Positions 18,252 to 26,572 of a stretch of 64,000 bases of DNA are shown here, in pieces. The notes beneath the pieces are model-generated. The model ran no database searches. It was not told the DNA's origin and was given only the letters and a program-made list of their open reading frames with translations. The DNA is taken from positions 7,883 to 71,882 of the forward strand of contig NZ_FNZN01000001.1 in NCBI RefSeq assembly GCF_900109345.1. The letters run 5' to 3'. The DNA is from Maribacter orientalis (GTDB taxonomy: Bacteria; Bacteroidota; Bacteroidia; Flavobacteriales; Flavobacteriaceae). Position numbers and translations under genes: made by a program. Position 1 is the first letter of the stretch. Each line of letters starts with the position of its first letter.

Positions 18252-19514
18252 ATGAAAAATAGGTTTTTACTTGTCGCGGCATTGACATTTACAATGGTCG
18301 GTTTTGCACAAAAGAATGAGATAAAAGATGCTGAAAAAGCATTGAAAGATGGAGATGCGGTAGCAGCTCAAACAGCTATCGAAGCCGCTTCTGGTACTAT
18401 TGCATCTGCAGATGAAAAAACACAAGCGCAGTATTATTTTACAAAAGGTAAAATTTACAGTGATTTGGCTAAAAAAGGAAATAATGATGCTTTCGAGAAA
18501 TCTGCAACATCCTTTAAGAAAGTTATTGAGATTGAAGAAAAATCAGGTAAGCAAAAATATACTGATGAAACCAATCAATATATGGCAGCTTTAACAGCCG
18601 ATCTTGTTAATTCTGCGGTTAGTGATAATGGAAATCAAAAGTTTAAAGAAGCTGCTGAAAAACTTTATATGAGTTACACGCTTAGTCCTAAAGACACTTC
18701 TTATTTGTATTATGCAGCTGGTAGTGCTGTAAATGGCGGTCATTATGAAATGGCTTTAGATTACTATAATAAACTACAAGAAGTAGGGTATGATGGTGGA
18801 GGGATTGTATATAAGGCTACCAATGCAGCTTCGGGTGAAGTAGAGGAGATGGATAAACTTCAACGAGATCTTATGGTTAAATCTGGAGGTTATACAAATC
18901 CTATAGATGAGAAAACTCCATCTAAAAAATCAGAGATTGTAAAAAATACTGCATTAATCTATACTCAATTAGGTCAGGACGAGAAAGCTTTGGAAGCATA
19001 TCAAGCAGCAAGAAAGAATGATCCAGAAGATGTAAATCTTATTCTTAACGAAGCTAACTTATATTTCAATCAAGGAAATAAGGATAAGTTTAAGGAATTA
19101 ATGGCTGAAGCTATCGCATTGGCTCCTGATAACCCAGATCTTCACTACAATGTAGGTGTAATAAGCATGGAGCAAAATAATTATGAAGACGCTAGAGTTT
19201 CATACAAAAAAGCTATTGAGCTTGATCCAAAGTACACTAATGCTTACTTGAATCTTTCTACAACATATGTTAATGAAGGTAACGCATTGATTGATGAAAT
19301 GAATTCTTTAGGTAATTCAAGAGCTGATATCGCAAAGTATGACGTACTTAAAGAGAAAAAGGATAGTTTGTTTAGACAAGGTGCAGATGTGTTGGAAGAA
19401 GCTTTAAAAACAAGTCCGGCTAATGAGAATATTATGACCCAGCTAAAGAATATTTATGGAGCAATGGGAGATAATGAAAACTTCATGAGATTGAAAAAGT
19501 TATTAGGAGAATAA
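18252..19514 (+). CDS. Secreted/periplasmic tetratricopeptide-repeat protein
   Basis: 420 residues. A clear signal peptide (MKNRFLLVAALTFTMVGFAQK) is followed by TPR-type helical repeats, clearest at about 225-345 (LGQDEKALEAYQAARKNDPE; LHYNVGVISMEQNNYEDARV). Known: such proteins are scaffolds in the Bacteroidota cell envelope. The partner is unknown. It follows gyrA closely and ends in a strong terminator. A link to gyrase function is not implied; shared transcription is the only evidence. Confidence 0.85.
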   Translation: MKNRFLLVAALTFTMVGFAQKNEIKDAEKALKDGDAVAAQTAIEAASGTIASADEKTQAQYYFTKGKIYSDLAKKGNNDAFEKSATSFKKVIEIEEKSGKQKYTDETNQYMAALTADLVNSAVSDNGNQKFKEAAEKLYMSYTLSPKDTSYLYYAAGSAVNGGHYEMALDYYNKLQEVGYDGGGIVYKATNAASGEVEEMDKLQRDLMVKSGGYTNPIDEKTPSKKSEIVKNTALIYTQLGQDEKALEAYQAARKNDPEDVNLILNEANLYFNQGNKDKFKELMAEAIALAPDNPDLHYNVGVISMEQNNYEDARVSYKKAIELDPKYTNAYLNLSTTYVNEGNALIDEMNSLGNSRADIAKYDVLKEKKDSLFRQGADVLEEALKTSPANENIMTQLKNIYGAMGDNENFMRLKKLLGE

Positions 19515-19535
19515 TTTTTTTCTAATCCATAATTT

Positions 19536-19563
19536 AAAAGGCCCTAATATTAGGGCCTTTTTT
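19536..19563 (+). terminator. Terminator after the TPR gene
   Basis: AAAAGGCCCTAA / TTAGGGCCTTTT with a loop of a few bases and T-run, 21 bases after the TPR stop. Its end touches the stop of the convergent minus-strand gene, so it can serve both. Confidence 0.85.
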
Positions 19564-20314
19564 ATACTACTTTTTTAATGACCCTGAGTTGATGCGTGTA
19601 GGTTCTAAGGTCATTATTGAAAATGCCTGTATGGTCTAAACGATCGATTCTTACTTTTCCATTTACGTGAATAACATAGTTGTTGTCCATAATTATACCT
19701 ACGTGATCAATAGAACCGTTGGCATTATCAAAAAAGGCTAAATCACCAGCCTCGCTTTCTTCAACAAAACTTAGTGCGGTGCCCTGAGTAGATTGACTTT
19801 CTGCAGTTCGAAAAAGATGGTATCCGTTAATCTTATAGACCATTTGGACAAAACCGGCACTGTCGATACCAAAAGGTGATTTTCCTCCTTTTAATTCCGG
19901 AGAATTTAAATAAAGTAATGCCGTTTTAATCATTTTCTCCTTAGGTTTTACGGAACTAAGAACTACACCACCAAAATTTACGTTTAATGACGGGGTATTG
20001 GGAATACTTGAACCAATTAATATGGGTGTTAGTATTTTATTGGAATCTTCAACAAATGATATTAATTCAGCAACATATTGGAATTCCTTAACTGCTAGAA
20101 TGGTATTAAACTCATCCTCAGATATAAAGGTCAGCTGGTTATTCATTATCCAGCCTTCGCACTTATCGTAAATTGTTTTTATTTTAGACCAGTTTTTTCT
20201 ACTTTCTAACACTTTGTAATGCTCACCGAACAAAAGTTGGGTAACCATTTCCGAAATTTGATCGGGAGTGCTTCTTACTGGAATAATGCTTAAGTGACAA
20301 ATACCGTATTGCAT
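19562..20314 (-). CDS. SH3 + NlpC/P60 (C40-like) protein with Ser in place of the catalytic Cys
   Basis: 250 residues. An N-terminal bacterial SH3-like part (about 1-65) is followed by an NlpC/P60 fold (about 125-250). The family motif is normally G-x-DCSGF; here it reads GIDSAGFVQ, with Ser152 where the nucleophile Cys belongs (codon AGT). The second catalytic residue His204 (DHVGI) and a third polar His216 are kept. Known: C40 enzymes cleave peptidoglycan stem peptides. Inference: either a Ser variant with weak or altered activity or a binding-only pseudo-enzyme. No signal peptide is seen, so it may act in the cytoplasm on recycled muropeptides. It lies 17 bases after the thiolase gene. Confidence 0.8.
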   Translation of the reverse strand: MQYGICHLSIIPVRSTPDQISEMVTQLLFGEHYKVLESRKNWSKIKTIYDKCEGWIMNNQLTFISEDEFNTILAVKEFQYVAELISFVEDSNKILTPILIGSSIPNTPSLNVNFGGVVLSSVKPKEKMIKTALLYLNSPELKGGKSPFGIDSAGFVQMVYKINGYHLFRTAESQSTQGTALSFVEESEAGDLAFFDNANGSIDHVGIIMDNNYVIHVNGKVRIDRLDHTGIFNNDLRTYTHQLRVIKKVV

Positions 20315-20331
20315 GTAACTTTTTTATGCTC

Positions 20332-21507
20332 TTAGACCCTTTCAATAATTATTGCTGAAGCACCTCCGCCACCATTACAAATTGCAGCAGCACCTAGTTT
20401 GGCATTATTTTGTTCCAACACGTTCATTAAAGTTATAAGTATTCGAGCACCAGAACATCCTAAAGGATGACCTAATGAAACTGCACCTCCGTTTACATTA
20501 ACGTTGCTATCATTTAGACCTAATAATTTCATATTTGCAAGACCAACAACAGAAAATGCTTCATTAAATTCAAAGAATTCAATTTCTTCAATTGATATAT
20601 TAGATTTCGCTAAAGCTTTTGGTAGTGCTTTGGCAGGGGCGGTTGTAAACCATTCTGGTTCATGAGCTGCATCTGCATAACTTTTTATAACAGCTAATGG
20701 TTTTAAATTTAATTCGTCAGCTTTTTTTCTACTCATTAAAACCAATGCAGCAGCACCATCATTAATAGTTGAGGCATTGGCAGCGGTAACAGTGCCATCT
20801 TTTGAAAACGCGGGTCTTAAATTCGGAATTTTATCCATGAATACATTGGTGAACTCCTCATCTTTTGCAATTATTTTGGGTTCCCCACGTCTTTGAGGTA
20901 CTGCTACAGGAATAACTTCATTGTCGAATTTTCCAGCTTCCCATGCTTTAGAAGCCCTTGTGTAAGATTGAATTGCATAAGCATCTTGATCTTCTCTACT
21001 GAAATGATACTTAGCGGCACAAGCATCAGCACAGATACCCATGGCATTATCGTCATAAGCGTCGACCAAACCGTCTTTTTGCATGCCGTCGATTAAAGTT
21101 GATGGTCCAAATTTGGTACCTGTTCTCATTTGAACATAATGAGGTATAAGGCTCATGTTTTCCATACCGCCAGCGACTACAATATCTGCATCACCTAAAG
21201 CTATAGCTTGGGCGCCTTGCATTACAGCCTTCATGCCAGATGCACATACCTTATTAATTGTTGTGCAGGGCACCGTATTTGGAATGCCAGCAAAAATTGC
21301 TGCTTGTCTAGCAGGTGCTTGACCTGTTCCTGCTTGAACAACATTACCCATAAGAACTTCATTTACTAGGGCAGGATCTAAATTTATTTTCTTCAATGCA
21401 CCCTCTATGGCTATAGCGCCCAATCTTGGAGCAGGTATTGTAGATAATCCACCCATAAAGCTTCCGATAGGTGTTCTTACAGCTGAAACAATTACAACCT
21501 CTTTCAT
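20332..21507 (-). CDS. Acetyl-CoA C-acyltransferase (thiolase)
   Basis: 391 residues, the usual thiolase length. It joins two acetyl-CoA units or cleaves 3-ketoacyl-CoA in the cytoplasm. The nucleophile Cys88 lies in NKVCASGMKAV. The GHPLGCSGAR block and the C-terminal Cys in AICNGGGGASA complete the active site. The sequence fits the acetoacetyl-CoA (AtoB/PhaA) type, but direction and chain length cannot be decided. First gene of a two-gene operon with the NlpC/P60-like gene. Confidence 0.93.
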   Translation of the reverse strand: MKEVVIVSAVRTPIGSFMGGLSTIPAPRLGAIAIEGALKKINLDPALVNEVLMGNVVQAGTGQAPARQAAIFAGIPNTVPCTTINKVCASGMKAVMQGAQAIALGDADIVVAGGMENMSLIPHYVQMRTGTKFGPSTLIDGMQKDGLVDAYDDNAMGICADACAAKYHFSREDQDAYAIQSYTRASKAWEAGKFDNEVIPVAVPQRRGEPKIIAKDEEFTNVFMDKIPNLRPAFSKDGTVTAANASTINDGAAALVLMSRKKADELNLKPLAVIKSYADAAHEPEWFTTAPAKALPKALAKSNISIEEIEFFEFNEAFSVVGLANMKLLGLNDSNVNVNGGAVSLGHPLGCSGARILITLMNVLEQNNAKLGAAAICNGGGGASAIIIERV

Positions 21508-21628
21508 GTTTTAATTATTTTGATATGACGAAATTACTAAATTCTATAGCAACCAAAGGGATATCGTTTCAATTACCTGTTATCAGTTTATTATTTTCTA
21601 TTTTTGATGAACATATTAAATTTTTCTT

Positions 21629-23665
21629 TTGGATAATCTTTACAAAAAGCAATCGCTAATTTTTAAGTATATACTATATATAGCTGCTGTTGCTTTTATT
21701 GTTTTTTTCTTACCTAAAGGAGGTAAATTTAAATATGAATTTCAAAAAGGGAAGCCTTGGCAGTTTGAAAACCTATATGCTCCTTTCGATTTTTCGATTA
21801 AAAAGACCGATTCTGAAATAACAAAAGAAAAGCAGTCTATTGAAAGTTCCCAGCTTCCTTATTATAATTATGACGAAAAGATTGTTGGCGGTATTCGTGA
21901 AAAATTTGAACAGGAATTTGATGAAAAATGGAATAGTTCCGGATTAAGAAATAATCAGAAAAATCGGCTAGAGAACCTTTCAAAGGCGATTTTAGATACA
22001 ATCTACAATAAAGGAATATTACAAAATAACGGAAAACAAGTACAAGGTGACTTTGTTTACCTCGTTAAAGATAATGAGGCTAGGAAAGTAAGAGTTTCGG
22101 AATTTTATAGGGTCAATGATATTAATGAATTAGTGGCTAAAGTTTTAGAAGATAATAATCTTTCGGTCTATACAAATGAGACCCAATCGCTCTTTTTTGA
22201 TTTGATAGCGCCGAATGTAAGCTTTGATAATAATTTGACTCAAAAAGCAAGAGACGAAGCTTTGTCAAAATTATCATACACTAGAGGTACGGTTGATCAA
22301 GGCCGTTTAATTATTGCGAAAGGGGAAGTTGTAGAGGCAGAAAACTTAAAAGTTTTAGAATCATTAAAAGCTGAATACGAGTCAGAACTATGGACCGCAA
22401 ATAATTATTACTACATCTTAATTGGATATACGGTGTTGGTAGCTCTTGTACTAATAATGCTTTTCTTATTTCTTAAAAAATACAGAAAAACGGTATACGA
22501 CAATAATGTAAAGGTGACCTTTATATTTTTCAATATACTGTTGATGGTGTTTATTACTACAATGGTCATAAAGTATAATGATCAATTGGTTTTTGTAGTA
22601 CCATTATGTATTCTACCATTAATATTAAAAACTTTTTTCGATGCTAGATTAGGTCTTTTTGTACATGTACTAGCGGTTTTGATTTTAGGTTTTGTCGTTC
22701 CTAATAGTTTTGAATATATTTTTCTTCAGATTATTACAGGTATAGTAACTATTCTAACGGTATCTGAACTTTATAAGAGAGCAAATTTATTTGTCAGTGT
22801 AGGTCAGATAACGCTGATTTATATTATTGGCTATTTGGCTTTCCATACGATTCATGAGGGTGATTTAAGTGATATTGAATGGTACACTTTAGGACTTTTT
22901 CTATTGAATGGAATGATAACTTTATTCGTACAGCCATTAATTTATATTTATGAAAAGTTATTCGGACTTGTTTCTGATGTATCCTTGTTAGAGCTTTCAG
23001 ATACTAATTCTAAGCTGTTAAAGGAACTTTCAAATAAAGCTCCAGGTACATTTCATCATTCTTTACAAGTGGCAAATTTGGCGGAGGCTGCAGCAAATGA
23101 AATTGGGGCAAATGCCATGTTGGTGCGAGTAGGGGCTTTATACCATGATATTGGTAAGATGAACGATCCTACCTTCTTTACAGAGAATCAGATAACAAAT
23201 GTAAATCCACATGATGAATTAAGCCCAAGAGATAGTGCTAGAATAATAATTGACCATGTAATCAAAGGAATAGAAATCGCTAGAAAGAATAATATTCCTG
23301 ATAGAATTATAGATTTTATTCGTTCGCATCATGGGACAACCTTTGTTTATTACTTCTATAAAAAGCAAAAAGACCTTGAGGGTGAGGTAGACGAAGAAGA
23401 TTTTAGATATCCAGGTCCATTACCTTTCTCCAGAGAAACTGCAATTTTGATGATGGCAGATTCGGTAGAAGCAGCATCCAAAAGTTTAAAAGACCCTACA
23501 TTTTTGATAATTGATGAATTCGTTGACAAGATAATTTCGGGTCAAATGAAGGCAAATCAGTTTTTGAACGCTGATATTACATTCAAGGAAATAGAAACAA
23601 TCAAGAAAATATTTAAACAAAAGCTAATAAACATTTATCATTTGCGTGTGGAATATCCTGAGTAA
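21629..23665 (+). CDS. 7TM-HD family protein (PgpH-like cyclic-di-AMP phosphodiesterase)
   Basis: 678 residues. One N-terminal membrane segment, an extracytoplasmic 7TMR-HDED domain (about 45-260), seven membrane segments (about 265-460) and a C-terminal HD hydrolase domain (FHHSLQVANLAE, ALYHDIGKMNDP, RSHHGTTFVYYF). Known: PgpH of this architecture hydrolyses cyclic di-AMP. The start is TTG at 21629: only three sense codons (ATT, TTT, CTT) precede it before a stop, and the next internal Met is too far inside to keep the first membrane segment. It is a single gene; tRNA-Ser follows. Confidence 0.9.
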   Translation: MDNLYKKQSLIFKYILYIAAVAFIVFFLPKGGKFKYEFQKGKPWQFENLYAPFDFSIKKTDSEITKEKQSIESSQLPYYNYDEKIVGGIREKFEQEFDEKWNSSGLRNNQKNRLENLSKAILDTIYNKGILQNNGKQVQGDFVYLVKDNEARKVRVSEFYRVNDINELVAKVLEDNNLSVYTNETQSLFFDLIAPNVSFDNNLTQKARDEALSKLSYTRGTVDQGRLIIAKGEVVEAENLKVLESLKAEYESELWTANNYYYILIGYTVLVALVLIMLFLFLKKYRKTVYDNNVKVTFIFFNILLMVFITTMVIKYNDQLVFVVPLCILPLILKTFFDARLGLFVHVLAVLILGFVVPNSFEYIFLQIITGIVTILTVSELYKRANLFVSVGQITLIYIIGYLAFHTIHEGDLSDIEWYTLGLFLLNGMITLFVQPLIYIYEKLFGLVSDVSLLELSDTNSKLLKELSNKAPGTFHHSLQVANLAEAAANEIGANAMLVRVGALYHDIGKMNDPTFFTENQITNVNPHDELSPRDSARIIIDHVIKGIEIARKNNIPDRIIDFIRSHHGTTFVYYFYKKQKDLEGEVDEEDFRYPGPLPFSRETAILMMADSVEAASKSLKDPTFLIIDEFVDKIISGQMKANQFLNADITFKEIETIKKIFKQKLINIYHLRVEYPE

Positions 23666-23705
23666 CAGTGGTCTAAATTTTTATTTAAAAAAAAATAAAA
23701 AATAG

Positions 23706-23736
23706 TTGTGTAAGACCAGTTATACTTATACATTTG
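23706..23736 (+). promoter_or_regulatory. Promoter of the tRNA-Ser/tRNA-Pro unit
   Basis: TTG (23706-23708), 20 bases, TACATTTG (23729-23736): a full match to the Bacteroidota sigma-A consensus, 39 bases before the tRNA-Ser. Confidence 0.75.
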
Positions 23737-23775
23737 CATCCGCTATTCAAAGCAAATGTTCATTGAAGAATTACT

Positions 23776-23864
23776 GGAGAGGTGCCTGAGTGGCCGAAAG
23801 GAGCGGTTTGCTAAATCGTCGTACCCTAACAAGGGTACCCAGGGTTCGAATCCCTGTCTCTCCG
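23776..23864 (+). tRNA. tRNA-Ser(GCU)
   Basis: Class II tRNA of 89 bases. Acceptor GGAGAGG pairs with TCTCTCC, the anticodon loop TTGCTAA gives GCU, a long variable arm (TACCC / GGGTA) is present and the T-arm is CAGGG-TTCGAAT-CCCTG. CCA is not encoded. Confidence 0.97.
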
Positions 23865-23903
23865 CAACGATATGTTGAGAGACATATTTTTTGATAACCA
23901 TCT

Positions 23904-23978
23904 CGGGGTGTAGCGTAGCCCGGTTATCGCGCCGCGTTTGGGACGCGGAGGTCGCAGGTTCGAATCCTGCCACCCCGA
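23904..23978 (+). tRNA. tRNA-Pro(UGG)
   Basis: 75 bases. Acceptor CGGGGTG / CACCCCG, anticodon stem CCGCG / CGCGG with loop TTTGGGA (anticodon UGG), T-arm GCAGG-TTCGAAT-CCTGC. CCA is not encoded. It marks the edge between core genes on the left and the accessory island on the right. Confidence 0.97.
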
Positions 23979-23990
23979 CTAATTGAAAGT

Positions 23991-24024
23991 AAAACCCTGA
24001 TAACCAATTGATTGTCAGGGTTTT
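23991..24024 (+). terminator. Terminator of the tRNA unit
   Basis: AAAACCCTGA / TCAGGGTTTT with a 14-base loop, 12 bases after tRNA-Pro. Confidence 0.8.
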
Positions 24025-24455
24025 ATATTTTTAGGAATACTACCAAAACGTACCAAAACGGTACATATTATACCTCGAACGTGTCCTATTACGTGTCCTA
24101 TTTTTATCAAAGATCTTCTTAAGTTCTGTGTATAAAGGGTTTTAATATTTGAGTTCTCGGGGAACTCGGATTTGAACATAAATCATAAATTTTGATGGTA
24201 TGTAATAAATTTCTTTTTAGCTAATTTTATTTGGTTACCCTTTATACCAGTCAGTGTACCACGTCTTTAACTAAATTTCATAGCTTTTAATTTTAAACTT
24301 TTTGATGTAATTTCTTTTTTATGATTTTTTAAAAGTTAGTTTTGAAAACTAATAAAAATTTTAAATTTATGCCCATTTATAAAAAGTAAGCCAAAAAATA
24401 TAGCGCTTCTTTTTGCAGTTTGTTGATTTCAAATCGTTTCATATCTAGGTACTTA
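24025..24455. other. Non-coding stretch at the core/island boundary
   Basis: No ORF or RNA gene is supported. Apart from the tandem duplications at 24041-24102, it is AT-rich sequence. A short segment near 24150-24172 reads, on the minus strand, like a tRNA T-arm (GTTCAAATCC) but has no matching tRNA body. Confidence 0.5.
24041..24102. repeat. Two short tandem duplications beside tRNA-Pro
   Basis: TACCAAAACG occurs twice in tandem (24041-24060), and ACGTGTCCTATT occurs twice in tandem (24079-24102). Both lie just outside the tRNA unit where the gene content changes from core to accessory. Such paired direct repeats can be recombinase arm or core sites, but no integrase gene is in the window. 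Confidence 0.5.
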
Positions 24456-25184
24456 TCAATTAAGAATTAACTTGCCAAAATACAAAGGTTTATGAAATGT
24501 ACCACCAGTGGGAGATCAGGCATAAGACATCCGTTGCCTTCCTAGGTTTTCATCCCGGCGATAAAAATTGATTCTTGTTGATGTTGCGGTTATTACTTTT
24601 TGAATATTTTCAATGGCCAAGTCTGCAAAGGGTATTGCGATTTCGGCCTTCCAATGATTATCCATATCATCCTGCTTATTTAGTGTTCCCTAGACAGTTA
24701 CTGCTGTTCTTATTCCTTTTAAATTAAATAGAACTGTTTTAGAGACATCGATATTCAGAGTATCTACGATATAACTATCAAAGAGAACATTCGCCTGAGA
24801 TACTTCAATTTCCACATAAGTTTGAGGCGCAATATCAACATCAATAAAAATTTCTATCGCCTCGTTCTCCCATAAATGTTCATCCCTTTGTGTAAATGAT
24901 GTCTAAATATCTAAAGTATTGCACATAAAGAAAAAATATAAGGTGTTGTCATCATAACATTCCTTGACATATGTCTTTAGACCGGCTTCCTGTATTTCAT
25001 TTCCAGAACGATTTTCCTTGAGCACTAAAGGCATAATCTGTTGCCAAATGAGGTCATTTTCCATACCCTCGATTACCGGGAATACTTAGGTAAACGTCGC
25101 TTTAATCGTATCAGTTGGTGTAATTTGGGTACACTGCATGAGTAGAAGTAAAGTCCTAAGAACGAAAAGATATTTGGGTGTCAT
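24456..25184 (-). pseudogene. Decayed CBM9-like lipoprotein (four nonsense codons, no net frameshift)
   Basis: A single minus-strand frame of 243 codons runs from ATG (25184) to TGA (24456). It is interrupted by stops at 25088-25086 (TAA, codon 33), 24905-24903 (TAG, codon 94), 24692-24690 (TAG, codon 165) and 24518-24516 (TGA, codon 223). Read through, it starts with a lipoprotein-type signal (LLLLMQC) and continues as a family 9-like carbohydrate-binding domain (RDEHLWENEAIEIFID; NHWKAEIAIPFADL; INFYRRDE; SPTGGTFHKP). Three of the four stops stand where Trp is expected (xTSFT, VxGTLN, AxSPTGG), each one G-to-A change from TGG. It follows the NodB-like gene on the same strand and is probably the dead third member of that operon. 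Confidence 0.8.
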
Positions 25185-25253
25185 TTGCTTGCTATTTCAA
25201 ATTGATTTTATATGGTATTGCCAAATGAGATACCCTGATTTAAGGATACAGCC

Positions 25254-26531
25254 TTATGACAATTCAAATTTGACAATAGCTTTTTCAAGATGCTTTGTGT
25301 TATCAATTATTAAAGTATACAAATTTCTGTCGTTTTCTTGTACTATTTTTTGCTTTGACAGCTTTACATCTTCCGAATTGAATGTTAACTTTCTATCGGA
25401 TTCTATTTTGAGGGTTAACTGCCTATCACTGAGTTGCCCATTTAATTTAGTTGTTTCGATAAAATCAATGTCAATTTTATCTTCACGAATTCGCACTTTC
25501 GAACAAATGTGATGTACAAGCTGATTTCTAAAGGAGGTAGAATTCTTGGCTAAAACTGTTTCGGGTTTATCATCATATGGCTTCAGAAGTTTCACCCAGG
25601 CATCTACGATTTCTGAATTGCGACTTGGGTCTTCATGCAGCAGGTTTGGCCAATGCAAACCACAAGTAGGCCCCGTCAGTATTCCAGTTGGTTTTTCACC
25701 AAAGTCATCCCAACCAAGCAAATCTTCTCCCCGGTCGATGGTAATTACTCCAGAATCAATCCCAAATAATTCAAATTGAGCACCTTCGGCATTAAACATA
25801 TTATAAAAAGGGGTATTTATATATTCAATTCCACGTTTCTTTACTACTCCGGCCATACTGATTTGATGCTCACCCGTTAAACCAAAACCATGTAAAAAAG
25901 CGGTGGGCACAAAGGAAGTTGGAAAAGAACCTAATCGATTTTGATACAATAATTTTTCAAAATGATCAAGGTGAAGTTCAACCTGGTCAAGAGGCCGCAT
26001 TGTTCCTGAGCTATCGGCCCATTCTGCCCTGGTCATATTTTTATCTTGCCAATATTCATGCCCTACGCCATGCATTGTTAGCTCATAATGATCTTGATTA
26101 TTTCTTATGATATCCGCTGCCTCATCCAGCCAGGGTCCCACCCATTTACTGTTATCCCATTTCTCACGCATCCACGTAATTGTTGAAACATTCCGTAAAA
26201 TATTTTCCCTGTCCCATTCACAAAGTATAGTTGCTGCCTGTGGCCGTACGTCCAATTTTATTCCTAGATCTACAATCGCCTGATAATCCGCAGGAACGTG
26301 ATTTCTACTTATGCCTGTTCGGTATGGCTCTTGACGTTTATGGCCGTCCTCTCCAGACCACCAGCCCACATCATCGATAACTATCTGAATTGGCATGGGT
26401 ATAGTCACGCTCAATTCGTCATTACGAACAGAACGCCTGCCGGTAAATGCCACCAAATTAGAAGTTGCCAGTCCGGCACCGATCAATGCCGATTTTATCG
26501 TGAATTCACGTCTAGTTATATTTTTCATCAA
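25254..26531 (-). CDS. Tat-exported NodB/polysaccharide-deacetylase-like protein
   Basis: 425 residues. The N-terminus has a twin-arginine signal (NITRREFTIKSALIGAG). The body resembles the deacetylase barrel: IVIDDVGWW (about 50-58) offers the metal-binding and catalytic Asp pair, and MHGVGHEYW offers the H-x3-H metal site. About 90 C-terminal residues form a beta-rich extension. Inference: a periplasmic metal-dependent deacetylase; in an island with galactosamine-type enzymes an N-acetyl-sugar substrate is attractive but unproven. It lies 41 bases after the DUF5916 gene, with the CBM9 pseudogene downstream. Confidence 0.65.
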   Translation of the reverse strand: MMKNITRREFTIKSALIGAGLATSNLVAFTGRRSVRNDELSVTIPMPIQIVIDDVGWWSGEDGHKRQEPYRTGISRNHVPADYQAIVDLGIKLDVRPQAATILCEWDRENILRNVSTITWMREKWDNSKWVGPWLDEAADIIRNNQDHYELTMHGVGHEYWQDKNMTRAEWADSSGTMRPLDQVELHLDHFEKLLYQNRLGSFPTSFVPTAFLHGFGLTGEHQISMAGVVKKRGIEYINTPFYNMFNAEGAQFELFGIDSGVITIDRGEDLLGWDDFGEKPTGILTGPTCGLHWPNLLHEDPSRNSEIVDAWVKLLKPYDDKPETVLAKNSTSFRNQLVHHICSKVRIREDKIDIDFIETTKLNGQLSDRQLTLKIESDRKLTFNSEDVKLSKQKIVQENDRNLYTLIIDNTKHLEKAIVKFELS

Positions 26532-26572
26532 ATTCTCTTTTAATTTCTGATTATCAATTTTAAAGTCCTAAT

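Noticed and set aside
23743..23973. A 76-codon minus-strand frame across both tRNA genes
   Set aside because: It is the antisense of tRNA-Ser and tRNA-Pro, a well-known false protein call; both tRNAs fold perfectly on the plus strand.
24516..25088. Stop-codon recoding in the CBM9-like gene
   Set aside because: Three different stop codons would have to be read through, and neighbouring genes use all three as normal stops; decay is simpler.
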